Positions 17,597-25,154 of a stretch of DNA of 32,317 bases are shown in pieces. A program made the position numbers and the translations under genes. This DNA is from Thermoanaerobaculia bacterium (GTDB lineage: Bacteria > Acidobacteriota > Thermoanaerobaculia > Multivoradales > JAGPDF01). The stretch lies in the NCBI GenBank assembly GCA_017998715.1, contig JAGOCP010000010.1, forward strand, positions 1 through 32,317, written 5' to 3'. The stretch's first letter is position 1. The number at the start of each line of letters is the position of its first letter. The notes under the pieces are model-generated. The model made no database searches and had not been told where the DNA came from. It saw nothing but the letters and a program-made list of their open reading frames with translations.

Positions 17597-18623
17597 ACGA
17601 GTCCTGGGCCTCGCGCCCAGGCCGGTGCCGCCCTACGTCTTCGCGGTGCGGCGGCGTGAGCTGCGCTTCGCTGCCTTCTCGCGATCGGCAGCCGGCGGAG
17701 CTGCGCTCGAGCTTGCCGAGTTCCATTCCCTGCCGCTCGCCGAGGGGCTCTTCGGCAGCGGGCCGCTGGGCGTGCCGGTCGCCGACGGCGACGGCCTGGC
17801 CGCGAGCCTCCGCCTGTTGGTCGGCCGCAGCGCGAAGCCGGTGCGCGAGGCCTCCGTCGTGCTGCCCGACGCCTGGACGCGCTCCATGGTGCTCGAGCTC
17901 GGCGACCTGCCGGAGGAGCCGGCGGCGCGCCTCGAAGTGCTGCGCTTCCGCATCAAGCGGATGGTGCCCTATCGCGTCGAAGACCTGCGCATCGAGGCCG
18001 TGCCGATCGGCCAGGCGACCCCGGCGCTCGCCGGCGGAGCGGCGCCTGCGGCTTCCGCCGTCACCGCCACCCCTGGCACCCCTGGCACCCCTACCGACGC
18101 CGCGCACTGTCTCGTCACCCTCGCCAACGCCGCGGTCTGCTCGGCGATCGAGGACGGCTTCGCGCGTTGCGGCATCCGCCTGGGGCAGCTCTCCGGAGCG
18201 ACGCTCGCGACGCTCCAGGCACTGCTGCGCAGCGACGCCGACGGCGCGCTCTTCGGGTTGGCACTGGTCGACGCCGACGGTTTCAGTCTCGTGCTCGTGC
18301 GCGCCGGGGTTCCCGTCGTCTGGCGCCAGAAGAGCTTCACCGAAGGTCTTTCGGATGCCGACCGGGCGCGCCTGCTGACCTCCGAGCTGCGCCTCACGCG
18401 CACGCTCCTGGGCGAGCGCTTCCCGGGCGAGACGCTCGCGGCGCTCTACCTCGCCGCACCGCGCGCCGTCGAGCCGTTCTGGCTGCAGGTGCTCGCCCAG
18501 GGTCTCGACTGCCAGCCGGCGCGCCTGCGGGTCGAACACCTGGGGCTCGCCGCCCCCGGAGTGGGCGACGCCGTGGTCGAGCTCGCGCCGCTCGCCGGCG
18601 CGGCCTCGCGGGAGGTCGCGTGA
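17565..18623 (+). CDS. pilM: PilM-like actin-fold assembly protein
   Basis: A 352-residue protein resembling divergent PilM/GspL-cytoplasmic-domain proteins. Visible blocks are YVFAVRRRELRFAAF (phosphate-1-like strand pair), VVLPDAWTRSMVLELGDLPE, LRFRIKRMVPYRVEDLRIEA, which is the most PilM-typical block, and later GLALVDADGFSLVLVRAGVPVVWRQ. The ATP-site glycines of canonical PilM are poorly conserved here. PilM links cytoplasmic machinery to PilN. GTG 17565 lies inside the ATPase gene, giving a 32-base overlap; no closer start reads well because the next in-frame candidate (about 17625) would remove the first strand. A Thr/Pro/Gly linker encoded by 9-base repeats interrupts the middle. Confidence 0.7.
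   Translation: MRSIGLPSWIERVLGLAPRPVPPYVFAVRRRELRFAAFSRSAAGGAALELAEFHSLPLAEGLFGSGPLGVPVADGDGLAASLRLLVGRSAKPVREASVVLPDAWTRSMVLELGDLPEEPAARLEVLRFRIKRMVPYRVEDLRIEAVPIGQATPALAGGAAPAASAVTATPGTPGTPTDAAHCLVTLANAAVCSAIEDGFARCGIRLGQLSGATLATLQALLRSDADGALFGLALVDADGFSLVLVRAGVPVVWRQKSFTEGLSDADRARLLTSELRLTRTLLGERFPGETLAALYLAAPRAVEPFWLQVLAQGLDCQPARLRVEHLGLAAPGVGDAVVELAPLAGAASREVA
18068..18094 (+). repeat. 9-base tandem repeat in pilM
   Basis: Two exact copies and one near copy of CACCCCTGG encode a TPG-TPG-TPT linker in the PilM-like protein. Repeat change would keep the frame. Confidence 0.75.
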
Positions 18624-19738
18624 GCCGGACGCGCTGGCAGGAGCCGAATCTCGCGCGCGCGCCGTTCGTCAACGAGCGCCCGGTGCGGCGCCTCGCGGTG
18701 ACGCTCTGGCTGCTGTTTGCGCTCGTCGGCGGCCTTGCGGCCTGGCAGGCGGTCGCCAGCCGGCAGGCGACCAGCGCCCGCCTCGCCGAGTTGGCGAGAC
18801 TCAACACCGAAGCGGCCGCCGCGCGCGAGCGCGCCGCGACGCTCGAGCGCGAGCTGCGTGGCGCCGATCTGCCGGCGCAGAACGAACGCACGGCGTTTCT
18901 CAACCGGCGGCTGGCCGAGCGCGCCTTCTCGTGGAGCCGTCTGCTCGAGAGCGTGACCGCGGTCATGCCGCGCGGCGTGCGTCTGGTGCGGCTGTCGCCG
19001 GAAGGGTTCGGCAGCGAGCAGCGCCGGGCCGGAATGCCCGTGCGGGCCGCCGCCACGACGCGCGTCGAGATGCGTGTCAGCGGCGAGGCCGAGGAGACCG
19101 AGGCGTTGCTCGAGTTCGTCGACCGGCTCTTCCAGCATCCGGCTTTCGATCAGCCGAATCTCGCGCGCGAATCCGAGCGCAAGGACTCGCGGATCCAGTT
19201 CGAGCTCGCCGTCGCCTACCTGCCGGAGGTCGCCGGCGACTCGGGCGCTGCGGCCAGCAGTGCTGTGGCCTCGAGCGCTGCGACGACGGCCGCGACGCCC
19301 GGCGCGCCGGCGGCGCCGCGGCCCGGGGAAACCGGCGGCACGGGGAGCCTCGCTGGCGCAGCCTCACCGCCCGCAGCTGCCGCCGGGCAGGCGAGCGTGG
19401 GTAAGGTGGTGGGTAGCGCCCCGCCGCCGGCCTCGGCCAAGGTCGGTTCGCCGCCAGCGGGCCGCTCGACCCCGGGGTCGCGCGCCGGTACTCCCACTTC
19501 CGCCTGGGAGGGCGGCGAGGATCCGGCATCTGAAGACAAGGCGGCGGAAGACAGGGCGGCCGAGGCCGCCAGCGCCGGCGGCCGGATCACGGGCAGGCCT
19601 GCCGGGGCGGTGCCGGCGATGGGCGGAGCGGCTGGCGGCGGCCTGCGGCCGGCGGCCGGGAGCGGCGCGCCGTTCCCCGGCAACGTCATGCCGACGCCGC
19701 TGCGACCCTACGCCTCGACGACCGGAGGTGGGCGATGA
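18620..19738 (+). CDS. pilN: PilN-like protein with long low-complexity tail
   Basis: A 372-residue bitopic membrane protein. It opens with NLARAPFVNERPVRRLAV, a PilN-like amphipathic start (PilM-binding in canonical PilN), followed by one TM segment (about 26-48), a coiled coil (about 50-92), and the PilN fold with FSWSRLLESVTAVMPRGVRLVRL and a strand-rich part to about residue 204. From about 205 to the end it is almost wholly Ala/Gly/Pro/Ser, unlike ordinary PilN of about 200 residues. GTG 18620 overlaps the PilM stop (GTGA) with GGAGG at 18611-18615. Longer in-frame starts upstream would lie in pilM and are rejected. Confidence 0.8.
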   Translation: MSRTRWQEPNLARAPFVNERPVRRLAVTLWLLFALVGGLAAWQAVASRQATSARLAELARLNTEAAAARERAATLERELRGADLPAQNERTAFLNRRLAERAFSWSRLLESVTAVMPRGVRLVRLSPEGFGSEQRRAGMPVRAAATTRVEMRVSGEAEETEALLEFVDRLFQHPAFDQPNLARESERKDSRIQFELAVAYLPEVAGDSGAAASSAVASSAATTAATPGAPAAPRPGETGGTGSLAGAASPPAAAAGQASVGKVVGSAPPPASAKVGSPPAGRSTPGSRAGTPTSAWEGGEDPASEDKAAEDRAAEAASAGGRITGRPAGAVPAMGGAAGGGLRPAAGSGAPFPGNVMPTPLRPYASTTGGGR

Positions 19739-20334
19739 GAGGTTCGTTCGGCCTCTGGCGCCGCCGCCTGTGGATATGGCTGCCGCCGGCCGTGGCGCTC
19801 GCCGCCGCGACCCTCTACCTGGTCTCCCTGGAGCGCGGTGTGCGGTCGCAGGGCGCGACGCTCGCCAGCCGCCTCGAGGTCGCTCAGCGCGAGCATGACC
19901 AGGCGTCGGCGGCGCTCGCGCGCCTCGATGCGCTCGACACCTCCGCCCGCGCGACGCGCGAACAGATGGCGCGGCTCATGGAGGAGAAGTTCGCCACCGA
20001 GAGCGGGCGGTTCACCAGTCTGGTGCGCGAGATCAAGCAGCTCGCCGAACACGCCGGTCTCGATCCCAGAGAGATCGGCTACCCCGAGGAGGCCTTTGCC
20101 GATCTCGGGCTCGTGCGGCGCTCCTTCGTCTTCACCGTCCAGGGGAGCTACGTCAATCTGCGCGCGTTCCTCTACCTGCTGGAGCTCTCGCCGTCGTACG
20201 TCACCGTCGACTCGATCGAGGTGCGCGAGCTCGCAGGCGCCAAGGGCCTGGGAGTCGATCTCCGCCTCTCGACCTTCTTCGCCGCGCCGCCGCCGGCGGC
20301 CGCCGCGCCTGCGGTGCCGGGAGGCCGGTCGTGA
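19735..20334 (+). CDS. pilO: PilO-like alignment-complex protein
   Basis: A 199-residue bitopic protein with a short basic N-terminus, TM at about 10-30, a coiled coil at about 35-95 (ATREQMARLMEEKFATESGRF), and a ferredoxin-like periplasmic domain with FVFTVQGSYVNLRAFLYLLELSPSYVTVDSIEV, typical of PilO. It ends with an Ala/Pro tail. PilO pairs with PilN in the inner-membrane alignment complex. ATG 19735 overlaps the PilN stop (ATGA). Confidence 0.8.
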   Translation: MRGSFGLWRRRLWIWLPPAVALAAATLYLVSLERGVRSQGATLASRLEVAQREHDQASAALARLDALDTSARATREQMARLMEEKFATESGRFTSLVREIKQLAEHAGLDPREIGYPEEAFADLGLVRRSFVFTVQGSYVNLRAFLYLLELSPSYVTVDSIEVRELAGAKGLGVDLRLSTFFAAPPPAAAAPAVPGGRS

Positions 20335-20966
20335 AGCTCGCGCCGCGGGAACGCAAGCTCCTGTCCGCGCTGGCTGTCCTGGGCGGCCTCGCGGTCTTGC
20401 GCTTTCTCTGGGTTCAGCTCACGCCGGCGGCGTTGCCGGCGGCCAAGCCGGTCGCGGCGGCGGCGCGCGGCGCTGGCGCCGCCGGAGCGACGAGCACGAG
20501 CTTCGGCAAGGGCACCCGCAGGGGCGTGGCCGAGCTGCCGCAGGAGATCGTCGAGCTCCAGCTCGCCGACCTCGAGGGTCAGCCGCGCGCCTTGACCGTC
20601 GGCCGCGACCCTTTCCGCTTCGGTCCAATGCCTCCTCCTCCTCCCCCGCCGCCACCCACCCGGGCGGAGCTCGAGGAGATGCGCCGGCAGGAGGAGTTGC
20701 GCCGGGAGGCCCAGGAAAGAGCGGCTCGCGAAGCGATGATCCCGCGGCCGCCGCCGGTCACCGTGGTCTATCTGGGAAGTTTCGGCCCGGAGCGGCGCCG
20801 CATCGCGGTGTTCGCCGACGACGCCGGCGAGAATCTCTACAATGTGCGCGTCGGCGAAGTCGTCGAAGGCAAATTCATCGTCGACCGGATCGGCTACGAG
20901 TCGGTCGACATCAAGTTCGTCGGTTTTCCCGACGAGCCGGCGAAGCGCTTGCCGATCGGGGGCTAG
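20331..20966 (+). CDS. PilP/GspC-like inner-membrane protein with polyproline linker
   Basis: A 211-residue protein with an N-terminal TM (about 10-30) and an Ala/Gly linker, then DPFRFGPM, typical of PilP-like linkers. Nine consecutive prolines (101-109) and a charged Glu/Arg helix (about 112-136) follow. The C-terminal domain (about 143-211) is a small beta module, VTVVYLGSFGPERRRIAVF with NLYNVRVGEVVEGKFIVDRIG, matching the GspC homology-region/PilP fold that contacts the secretin. GTG 20331 overlaps the PilO stop. PilP proteins are often lipoproteins; this one uses a TM anchor like GspC or MshK. Confidence 0.7.
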   Translation: MKLAPRERKLLSALAVLGGLAVLRFLWVQLTPAALPAAKPVAAAARGAGAAGATSTSFGKGTRRGVAELPQEIVELQLADLEGQPRALTVGRDPFRFGPMPPPPPPPPPTRAELEEMRRQEELRREAQERAAREAMIPRPPPVTVVYLGSFGPERRRIAVFADDAGENLYNVRVGEVVEGKFIVDRIGYESVDIKFVGFPDEPAKRLPIGG

Positions 20967-20985
20967 TTTGGTGGGAGAACAGAAA

Positions 20986-23532
20986 ATGAGTCGGGGAGTT
21001 CGAGCGGCCGGGGCGCTGCTCTTCGTGGCGCTCTGGGCGGCGACGTCCGGATGCGCGACCTATCGCCTCGCGCACCAGGCCTCGCTCGCCGAGGAGAACG
21101 CCGACTGGGATGCCGCGGTCGAGCACTATCTCGAGCTGGTCGAGCGTCAGCCCTCGAACGTGCGCTTCAAGACGGCGCTCCTGCGCGCCCGTCTCAAGGC
21201 TTCCCAGGAGCACTTCAGCAAGGGCCAGCGCTTCCGCGCCGCCGGCGTCCTCGAGCGCGCCCTGGTCGAGTTCCAGGAGGCCGTGCAGCTCGACTCGACG
21301 AACCAATATGCCCAGGTCGAGCTCGACCAGCTGCGCAGCGAGATGGCGAAGGCCGACCGCAACGGCAGCCAGCTGTCGCTCGAGGAGCTGAAGAAGAAGA
21401 CCCGCGACCAGCCGGCGCAGCCGCCGGTGCTCTCGCCGCGCTCGAAGGAGGCGATCTCGCTCGACTTCCCGAAGCCGGTGTCGATCTTCGACATCTACCG
21501 CGCGCTCGGCAAGGCCTTCGGCATCAACGTCCTCTTCGATCCGGCGCTCAAGGACCAGGACCTGGCGATCGAGTTGCGCGACGTCACGGCGCAGAACGCT
21601 CTCGAAACCCTGATGCGGGCGGCCGGGCATTTCTACAAGGTCGTCGACGAGCACTCGATCATCATCGCCGCCGACAATCCGCAGAATCGCAAGAACTACG
21701 AAGACCTGGTGATCCAGACCTTCTTCCTGTCGAACGCCGAGACCAAGGACGTTCTGACGCTGCTGCGCAGCCTCATCGGGGCGAAGAACATCGCCACCAA
21801 CGAGGAGCTGAACGCGATCACCATCCGCGACACCGCCGACAAGGTGAAGGTGGCGCAGCGGATGATCGAAGGCATCGACAAGTCGCGCTCGGAGGTCATC
21901 GTCGATGTCGAGCTGATCGAAGTCGATACCAACCGGATTCGCGAGATCGGCGTCAGCCTGTCGCAGAACCAGATCACCCAGACGCTCGACCTCGGCGAGG
22001 ATGCCAAGGTCCATCTCTCCGATCTCAAGTACCTGAATCAGAGCAGCTGGATCCTGACCATTCCGTCGATCATCTACGACTTCGTCAAGACCAACGCCGA
22101 CGCGCAGCTCCTCGCCAAGCCGCAGATCCGCATCAGCGAAGGCGAGAAGGGCAAGGTCCACATCGGCGACCGGGTGCCGATTCCGGTGACCAGCTTCAAC
22201 TCGGCGCAGACCTCGGGTGGCAACATCATCCCGATCACCTCCTTCCAGTACCAGGACGTCGGCATCAAGATCGACATCGAGCCGCGCGTGCACCACAACA
22301 AGGAGGTCACGCTCAAGCTGCAGATCGAGGTCAGCCAGATCACCGGCTATCAGGACGGCGGCGGCGGACAGAAGCAGCCGATCATCGGCACGCGGACCAT
22401 CGAGTCGACCATCCGGCTGAAGGACGGCGAGACCAACTTCCTCGCCGGCCTGATCCGCACCGACGAGGTCCAGGGCGAGACCGGCATTCCGGGTCTCTCG
22501 GACATTCCGATCATCGGCCGGCTGTTCGGCAAGTCGTCGAGCAACATCAAGCGCAGCGACGTCATGCTGACGCTGACGCCGCACATCATCCGCACGCCCG
22601 AGATCACCGAGGGCGATCTGATGCCGATCTGGGTCGGCACCGAGTCGAACATCTCGTTCCGCGGCGGTACGCCGCGCGTCGAGTCCGAGGCCGAAGGGCC
22701 GTTCGACGACGGACAGTCGAGCGCCGAGGCGGAGGAGAAGATCCGCGAGCAGGTTCAGCGCCTGCCGCGCGGTCTGCGCTCGGAAGGGGTCAACGGGTCG
22801 GGCCCGGCCGCGGCGGAGCCGTTCCCGGGAGTGAACCTCGCTCCCGGCGGCGCGCCGTCGAACCCGTTCGCGACGCCGCAGAAAAAGCCGGAGCCGATGG
22901 ACGAAGAGAACCCGGACAACGGTTCGGCGAGCTTCGACACGCCCCCGCCCAGCGGCACGCCGCTCGACCTCATCGCCACGTCGGCGGCGGGTTCGACCGG
23001 GTCCGGCAGCGCTCGTCTGCGGATGCTGCCGAAGTCGGTCGAGATCCTGCCGGGCGCGAGCTTCGAGATGTCGGTCGAGATCGCGACGACCGCGCCGGTG
23101 GCGCACGTGCCGATGACTCTTTCCTGGGATCCCGCGCTACTCGCGCTCGAGCGGGTGGTGGCGGGTGACTTTCTCGGCAGCGGCAAGAACGCCGGGTTCG
23201 TGAGCGACGCCTCCACGCCCGGCGAGCTGGAGCTCTCGGCCGACCGTGTGGCGGGCGCTTCGGGTGTCGCCGGTCACGGCGCCCTGGCGCGTCTCGTCTT
23301 CCGCGCCCTGGGCGAAGGCGTCGCTCTCGTCACGATCGCGGCATCGCATGTCGAGGACGCCGAGCGCTACGAGCTCGCGACGGTCGCGGCGGCGCCGAGC
23401 GAGGTCGTGATCCGCACGCCGGACGACTCCGGCCTGACGCTGCTCGAAACCGTCGAGCCGATCGCTGCGGGCGCGGCGGGCGATGCGGACGATTCGAACG
23501 TTCCGGTTCCCGCTCCGGGCGGGGGTTCATGA
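20986..23532 (+). CDS. lipoprotein secretin with N-terminal TPR-like and C-terminal cohesin-like domains
   Basis: An 848-residue outer-membrane secretin. A lipobox-like ATSGC (Cys23) ends the signal peptide. Residues about 24-130 are helical TPR-like repeats (DWDAAVEHYLELVERQPSN, then RAAGVLERALVEFQEAVQLD). An STN/N0 domain spans about 157-235, NolW/N1 about 238-310, and the secretin core about 310-540. The secretin signature is TNFLAGLIRTDEVQGETG and IPGLSDIPIIGRLFG, starting near residue 482. A Pro/Ser/Asn-rich linker (about 545-672) leads to a beta-rich cohesin-like domain (about 675-810): ILPGASFEMSVEI, VPMTLSWDPALLALERVVAGDFL and ALARLVFRALGEG. ATG 20986 follows GGGAG by eight bases; TTG 20968 is a weaker alternative. 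The secretin call is certain; the cohesin call is good by pattern but needs a profile search. Confidence 0.93.
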   Translation: MSRGVRAAGALLFVALWAATSGCATYRLAHQASLAEENADWDAAVEHYLELVERQPSNVRFKTALLRARLKASQEHFSKGQRFRAAGVLERALVEFQEAVQLDSTNQYAQVELDQLRSEMAKADRNGSQLSLEELKKKTRDQPAQPPVLSPRSKEAISLDFPKPVSIFDIYRALGKAFGINVLFDPALKDQDLAIELRDVTAQNALETLMRAAGHFYKVVDEHSIIIAADNPQNRKNYEDLVIQTFFLSNAETKDVLTLLRSLIGAKNIATNEELNAITIRDTADKVKVAQRMIEGIDKSRSEVIVDVELIEVDTNRIREIGVSLSQNQITQTLDLGEDAKVHLSDLKYLNQSSWILTIPSIIYDFVKTNADAQLLAKPQIRISEGEKGKVHIGDRVPIPVTSFNSAQTSGGNIIPITSFQYQDVGIKIDIEPRVHHNKEVTLKLQIEVSQITGYQDGGGGQKQPIIGTRTIESTIRLKDGETNFLAGLIRTDEVQGETGIPGLSDIPIIGRLFGKSSSNIKRSDVMLTLTPHIIRTPEITEGDLMPIWVGTESNISFRGGTPRVESEAEGPFDDGQSSAEAEEKIREQVQRLPRGLRSEGVNGSGPAAAEPFPGVNLAPGGAPSNPFATPQKKPEPMDEENPDNGSASFDTPPPSGTPLDLIATSAAGSTGSGSARLRMLPKSVEILPGASFEMSVEIATTAPVAHVPMTLSWDPALLALERVVAGDFLGSGKNAGFVSDASTPGELELSADRVAGASGVAGHGALARLVFRALGEGVALVTIAASHVEDAERYELATVAAAPSEVVIRTPDDSGLTLLETVEPIAAGAAGDADDSNVPVPAPGGGS

Positions 23533-23984
23533 AGTCGAGCCGCGGCTTCACCCTGACCGAGCTGCTGATCGTCTGCGCCGTGCTTTCGATCCTCGCCGGG
23601 GTGACTTTTCCGACTGTCAAGTACACGCGCAAGCGGATGAAGGAGATCGAATTGCACGCTCAGTTGCGCGAGATGCGGGCGGCGATCGACGAGTTCAAGA
23701 GGTACAGCGACGCCGGCTTCCTGGCGATCGAGTTCGGCACGGACGGCTATCCGAAGGATCTCGAGACGCTCGTCGAGGGCGTCGACGTCATCGGCCAGAT
23801 CGACAAGAAGGCGCGCTTTCTGCGCCGCATCGGGGTCGATCCGATGACCGGCGACGACGAGTGGGGCCTGCGCAGCTATCAGGACGAGCCCGACTCCTCG
23901 AGCTGGGGCGGGGAGAACGTCTACGACGTCTATTCGCTCTCCGCCGGCACGGGACTGAACGGGATCCCGTACTCGCAATGGTGA
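23529..23984 (+). CDS. type II pseudopilin (GspG-like), first of three
   Basis: A 151-residue prepilin with a short basic leader and the class III cleavage motif G-FTLTE (Glu at mature +5), then a hydrophobic helix (LLIVCAVLSILAGVTFP). The globular part has YPKDLETLVEG and VDPMTGDDEWGL, the C-terminal region of GspG-type pseudopilins where the calcium-binding loop lies. It ends YSQW. ATG 23529 overlaps the secretin stop by four bases. It is probably processed by a prepilin peptidase encoded elsewhere. Confidence 0.9.
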   Translation: MKSSRGFTLTELLIVCAVLSILAGVTFPTVKYTRKRMKEIELHAQLREMRAAIDEFKRYSDAGFLAIEFGTDGYPKDLETLVEGVDVIGQIDKKARFLRRIGVDPMTGDDEWGLRSYQDEPDSSSWGGENVYDVYSLSAGTGLNGIPYSQW

Positions 23985-24400
23985 CCACGAAGCGGCAGGG
24001 CGGCTTCACGCTGCTCGAGCTGATCATCGTCATCGCGATCATCGGCATCCTGGCGACGATCGCCATGCCGGCGCTGAAAGACATGCCGCGGCGGGCGAAC
24101 GAGGCGGTGTTGAAGACCAACCTGCGCACCATCCGCGACCTCATCGATCAGTACTACGGCGACCAGGGCCACTATCCCGAGAGCCTCGAAGTGCTGGTCG
24201 AAAAGGGCTACGCGCGGCAGGTGCCCTACGATCCTCTGACCAAGAGCTTCGAGAGCTGGAAGCTCGTCTTCGAAGAGCCGGATCTGCTGGCCGAGCCGGC
24301 GGAGACCGATCTGCCCGAAGGGGGCGAGCCGGGGATCATCGACGTGCGATCCGGTTCGCCGCTGATCTCGCTCGATGGCACTCCCTATGCCGACTGGTAG
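23978..24400 (+). CDS. type II pseudopilin (GspG-like), second of three
   Basis: A 140-residue prepilin with leader MVTTKRQGG, the cleavage motif G-FTLLE with Glu+5, and the helix LIIVIAIIGILATIAMPAL. The globular part has DQYYGDQGHYPESLEVLVEKGYARQVPYDPLTKSFESW, close to the GspG consensus, and ends YADW. It is the best candidate for the major pseudopilin by motif quality. ATG 23978 overlaps the preceding gene by seven bases; GTG 23981 is possible. Confidence 0.9.
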   Translation: MVTTKRQGGFTLLELIIVIAIIGILATIAMPALKDMPRRANEAVLKTNLRTIRDLIDQYYGDQGHYPESLEVLVEKGYARQVPYDPLTKSFESWKLVFEEPDLLAEPAETDLPEGGEPGIIDVRSGSPLISLDGTPYADW

Positions 24401-25154
24401 CCCGCCGGCGAGCGGCGGCGGCAGTCCCAAGGCGAACGGCTACAGCCTCGTCATGGTGGTGATGATCATCACCGTCATGAACATCGTCGTCGCCATCGCC
24501 CTGCCGCTGTGGAGCGGCATGATCAAGCGCGACAAGGAAGAGGAGCTGATCTCGCGCGGCCTGCAGTACGCCGAGGCGATCCGCGTCTTCCAGCGCCGTT
24601 TCGGGCGCCTGCCGGTGCAGCTCGACGAGCTGGTCAAAGTCGAGCCGCGCTCGATCCGCCGCCTGTGGGAGGACCCGATGACCGGCAAGGCCGACTGGAT
24701 CGTGATCCTCGAGGGCACGCCGCAAGGCGGGCCGGTCATCGACCCGGGCACCGGCGAACCGATCCCGCAGCCGGGGGATCCGAATCCGCAGACGCCTCCC
24801 GGCACCGCGGACGGCGAGCCGCCGCCGCAGCCGATCGGCCCGATCCGCGGCGTGCGCAGCCGGGCGACCGGCGAGGCGTTCCACGTCTTCCTCGACCAGA
24901 CCGAGATCGGCAGCTGGGAGTTCCGCTCCGACATCTTCAGCCGCTTCCGCACCGCGCCGTCGGAGAACGGCATTCCCCGCGTCTCGGCGCTCACCCTCGG
25001 GCGGCCGTTCCGTTACGCCACTCCGGGAAGTCCGCAGAACCCGTCCGGCCTGCCGATGACGCCGCCCGGCGTGCCGGGCTCGCCGCCCGTGGGCAAGCCG
25101 AAGTTGCGCTCGCAGGCCGACAGCGCACCGCCGTCGTCGGAGAAGCAGCGCTGA
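24387..25154 (+). CDS. non-canonical pseudopilin-like protein, third of three
   Basis: About 255 residues. After a Gly/Pro/Ser-rich leader comes [26 protein letters not shown], which has the position and helix of a pilin but Met instead of Glu at mature +5. The globular start [37 protein letters not shown] and [13 protein letters not shown] align with the same block in the two upstream pseudopilins. A Pro/Gly-rich insert (about 116-150) and a Pro-rich tail follow. Loss of Glu+5 is a known trait of GspK-type tip pseudopilins. Neither ATG 24387 nor ATG 24375 has a clear Shine-Dalgarno; I prefer the shorter overlap (14 bases). Confidence 0.78.
   Translation: MPTGSPPASGGGSPKANGYSLVMVVMIITVMNIVVAIALPLWSGMIKRDKEEELISRGLQYAEAIRVFQRRFGRLPVQLDELVKVEPRSIRRLWEDPMTGKADWIVILEGTPQGGPVIDPGTGEPIPQPGDPNPQTPPGTADGEPPPQPIGPIRGVRSRATGEAFHVFLDQTEIGSWEFRSDIFSRFRTAPSENGIPRVSALTLGRPFRYATPGSPQNPSGLPMTPPGVPGSPPVGKPKLRSQADSAPPSSEKQR

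Noticed and set aside
20911-23106. A 731-codon open frame antisense to the secretin
   Set aside because: The translation is Arg/Asp/Leu-rich low complexity, and the opposite strand has an unambiguous secretin signature.
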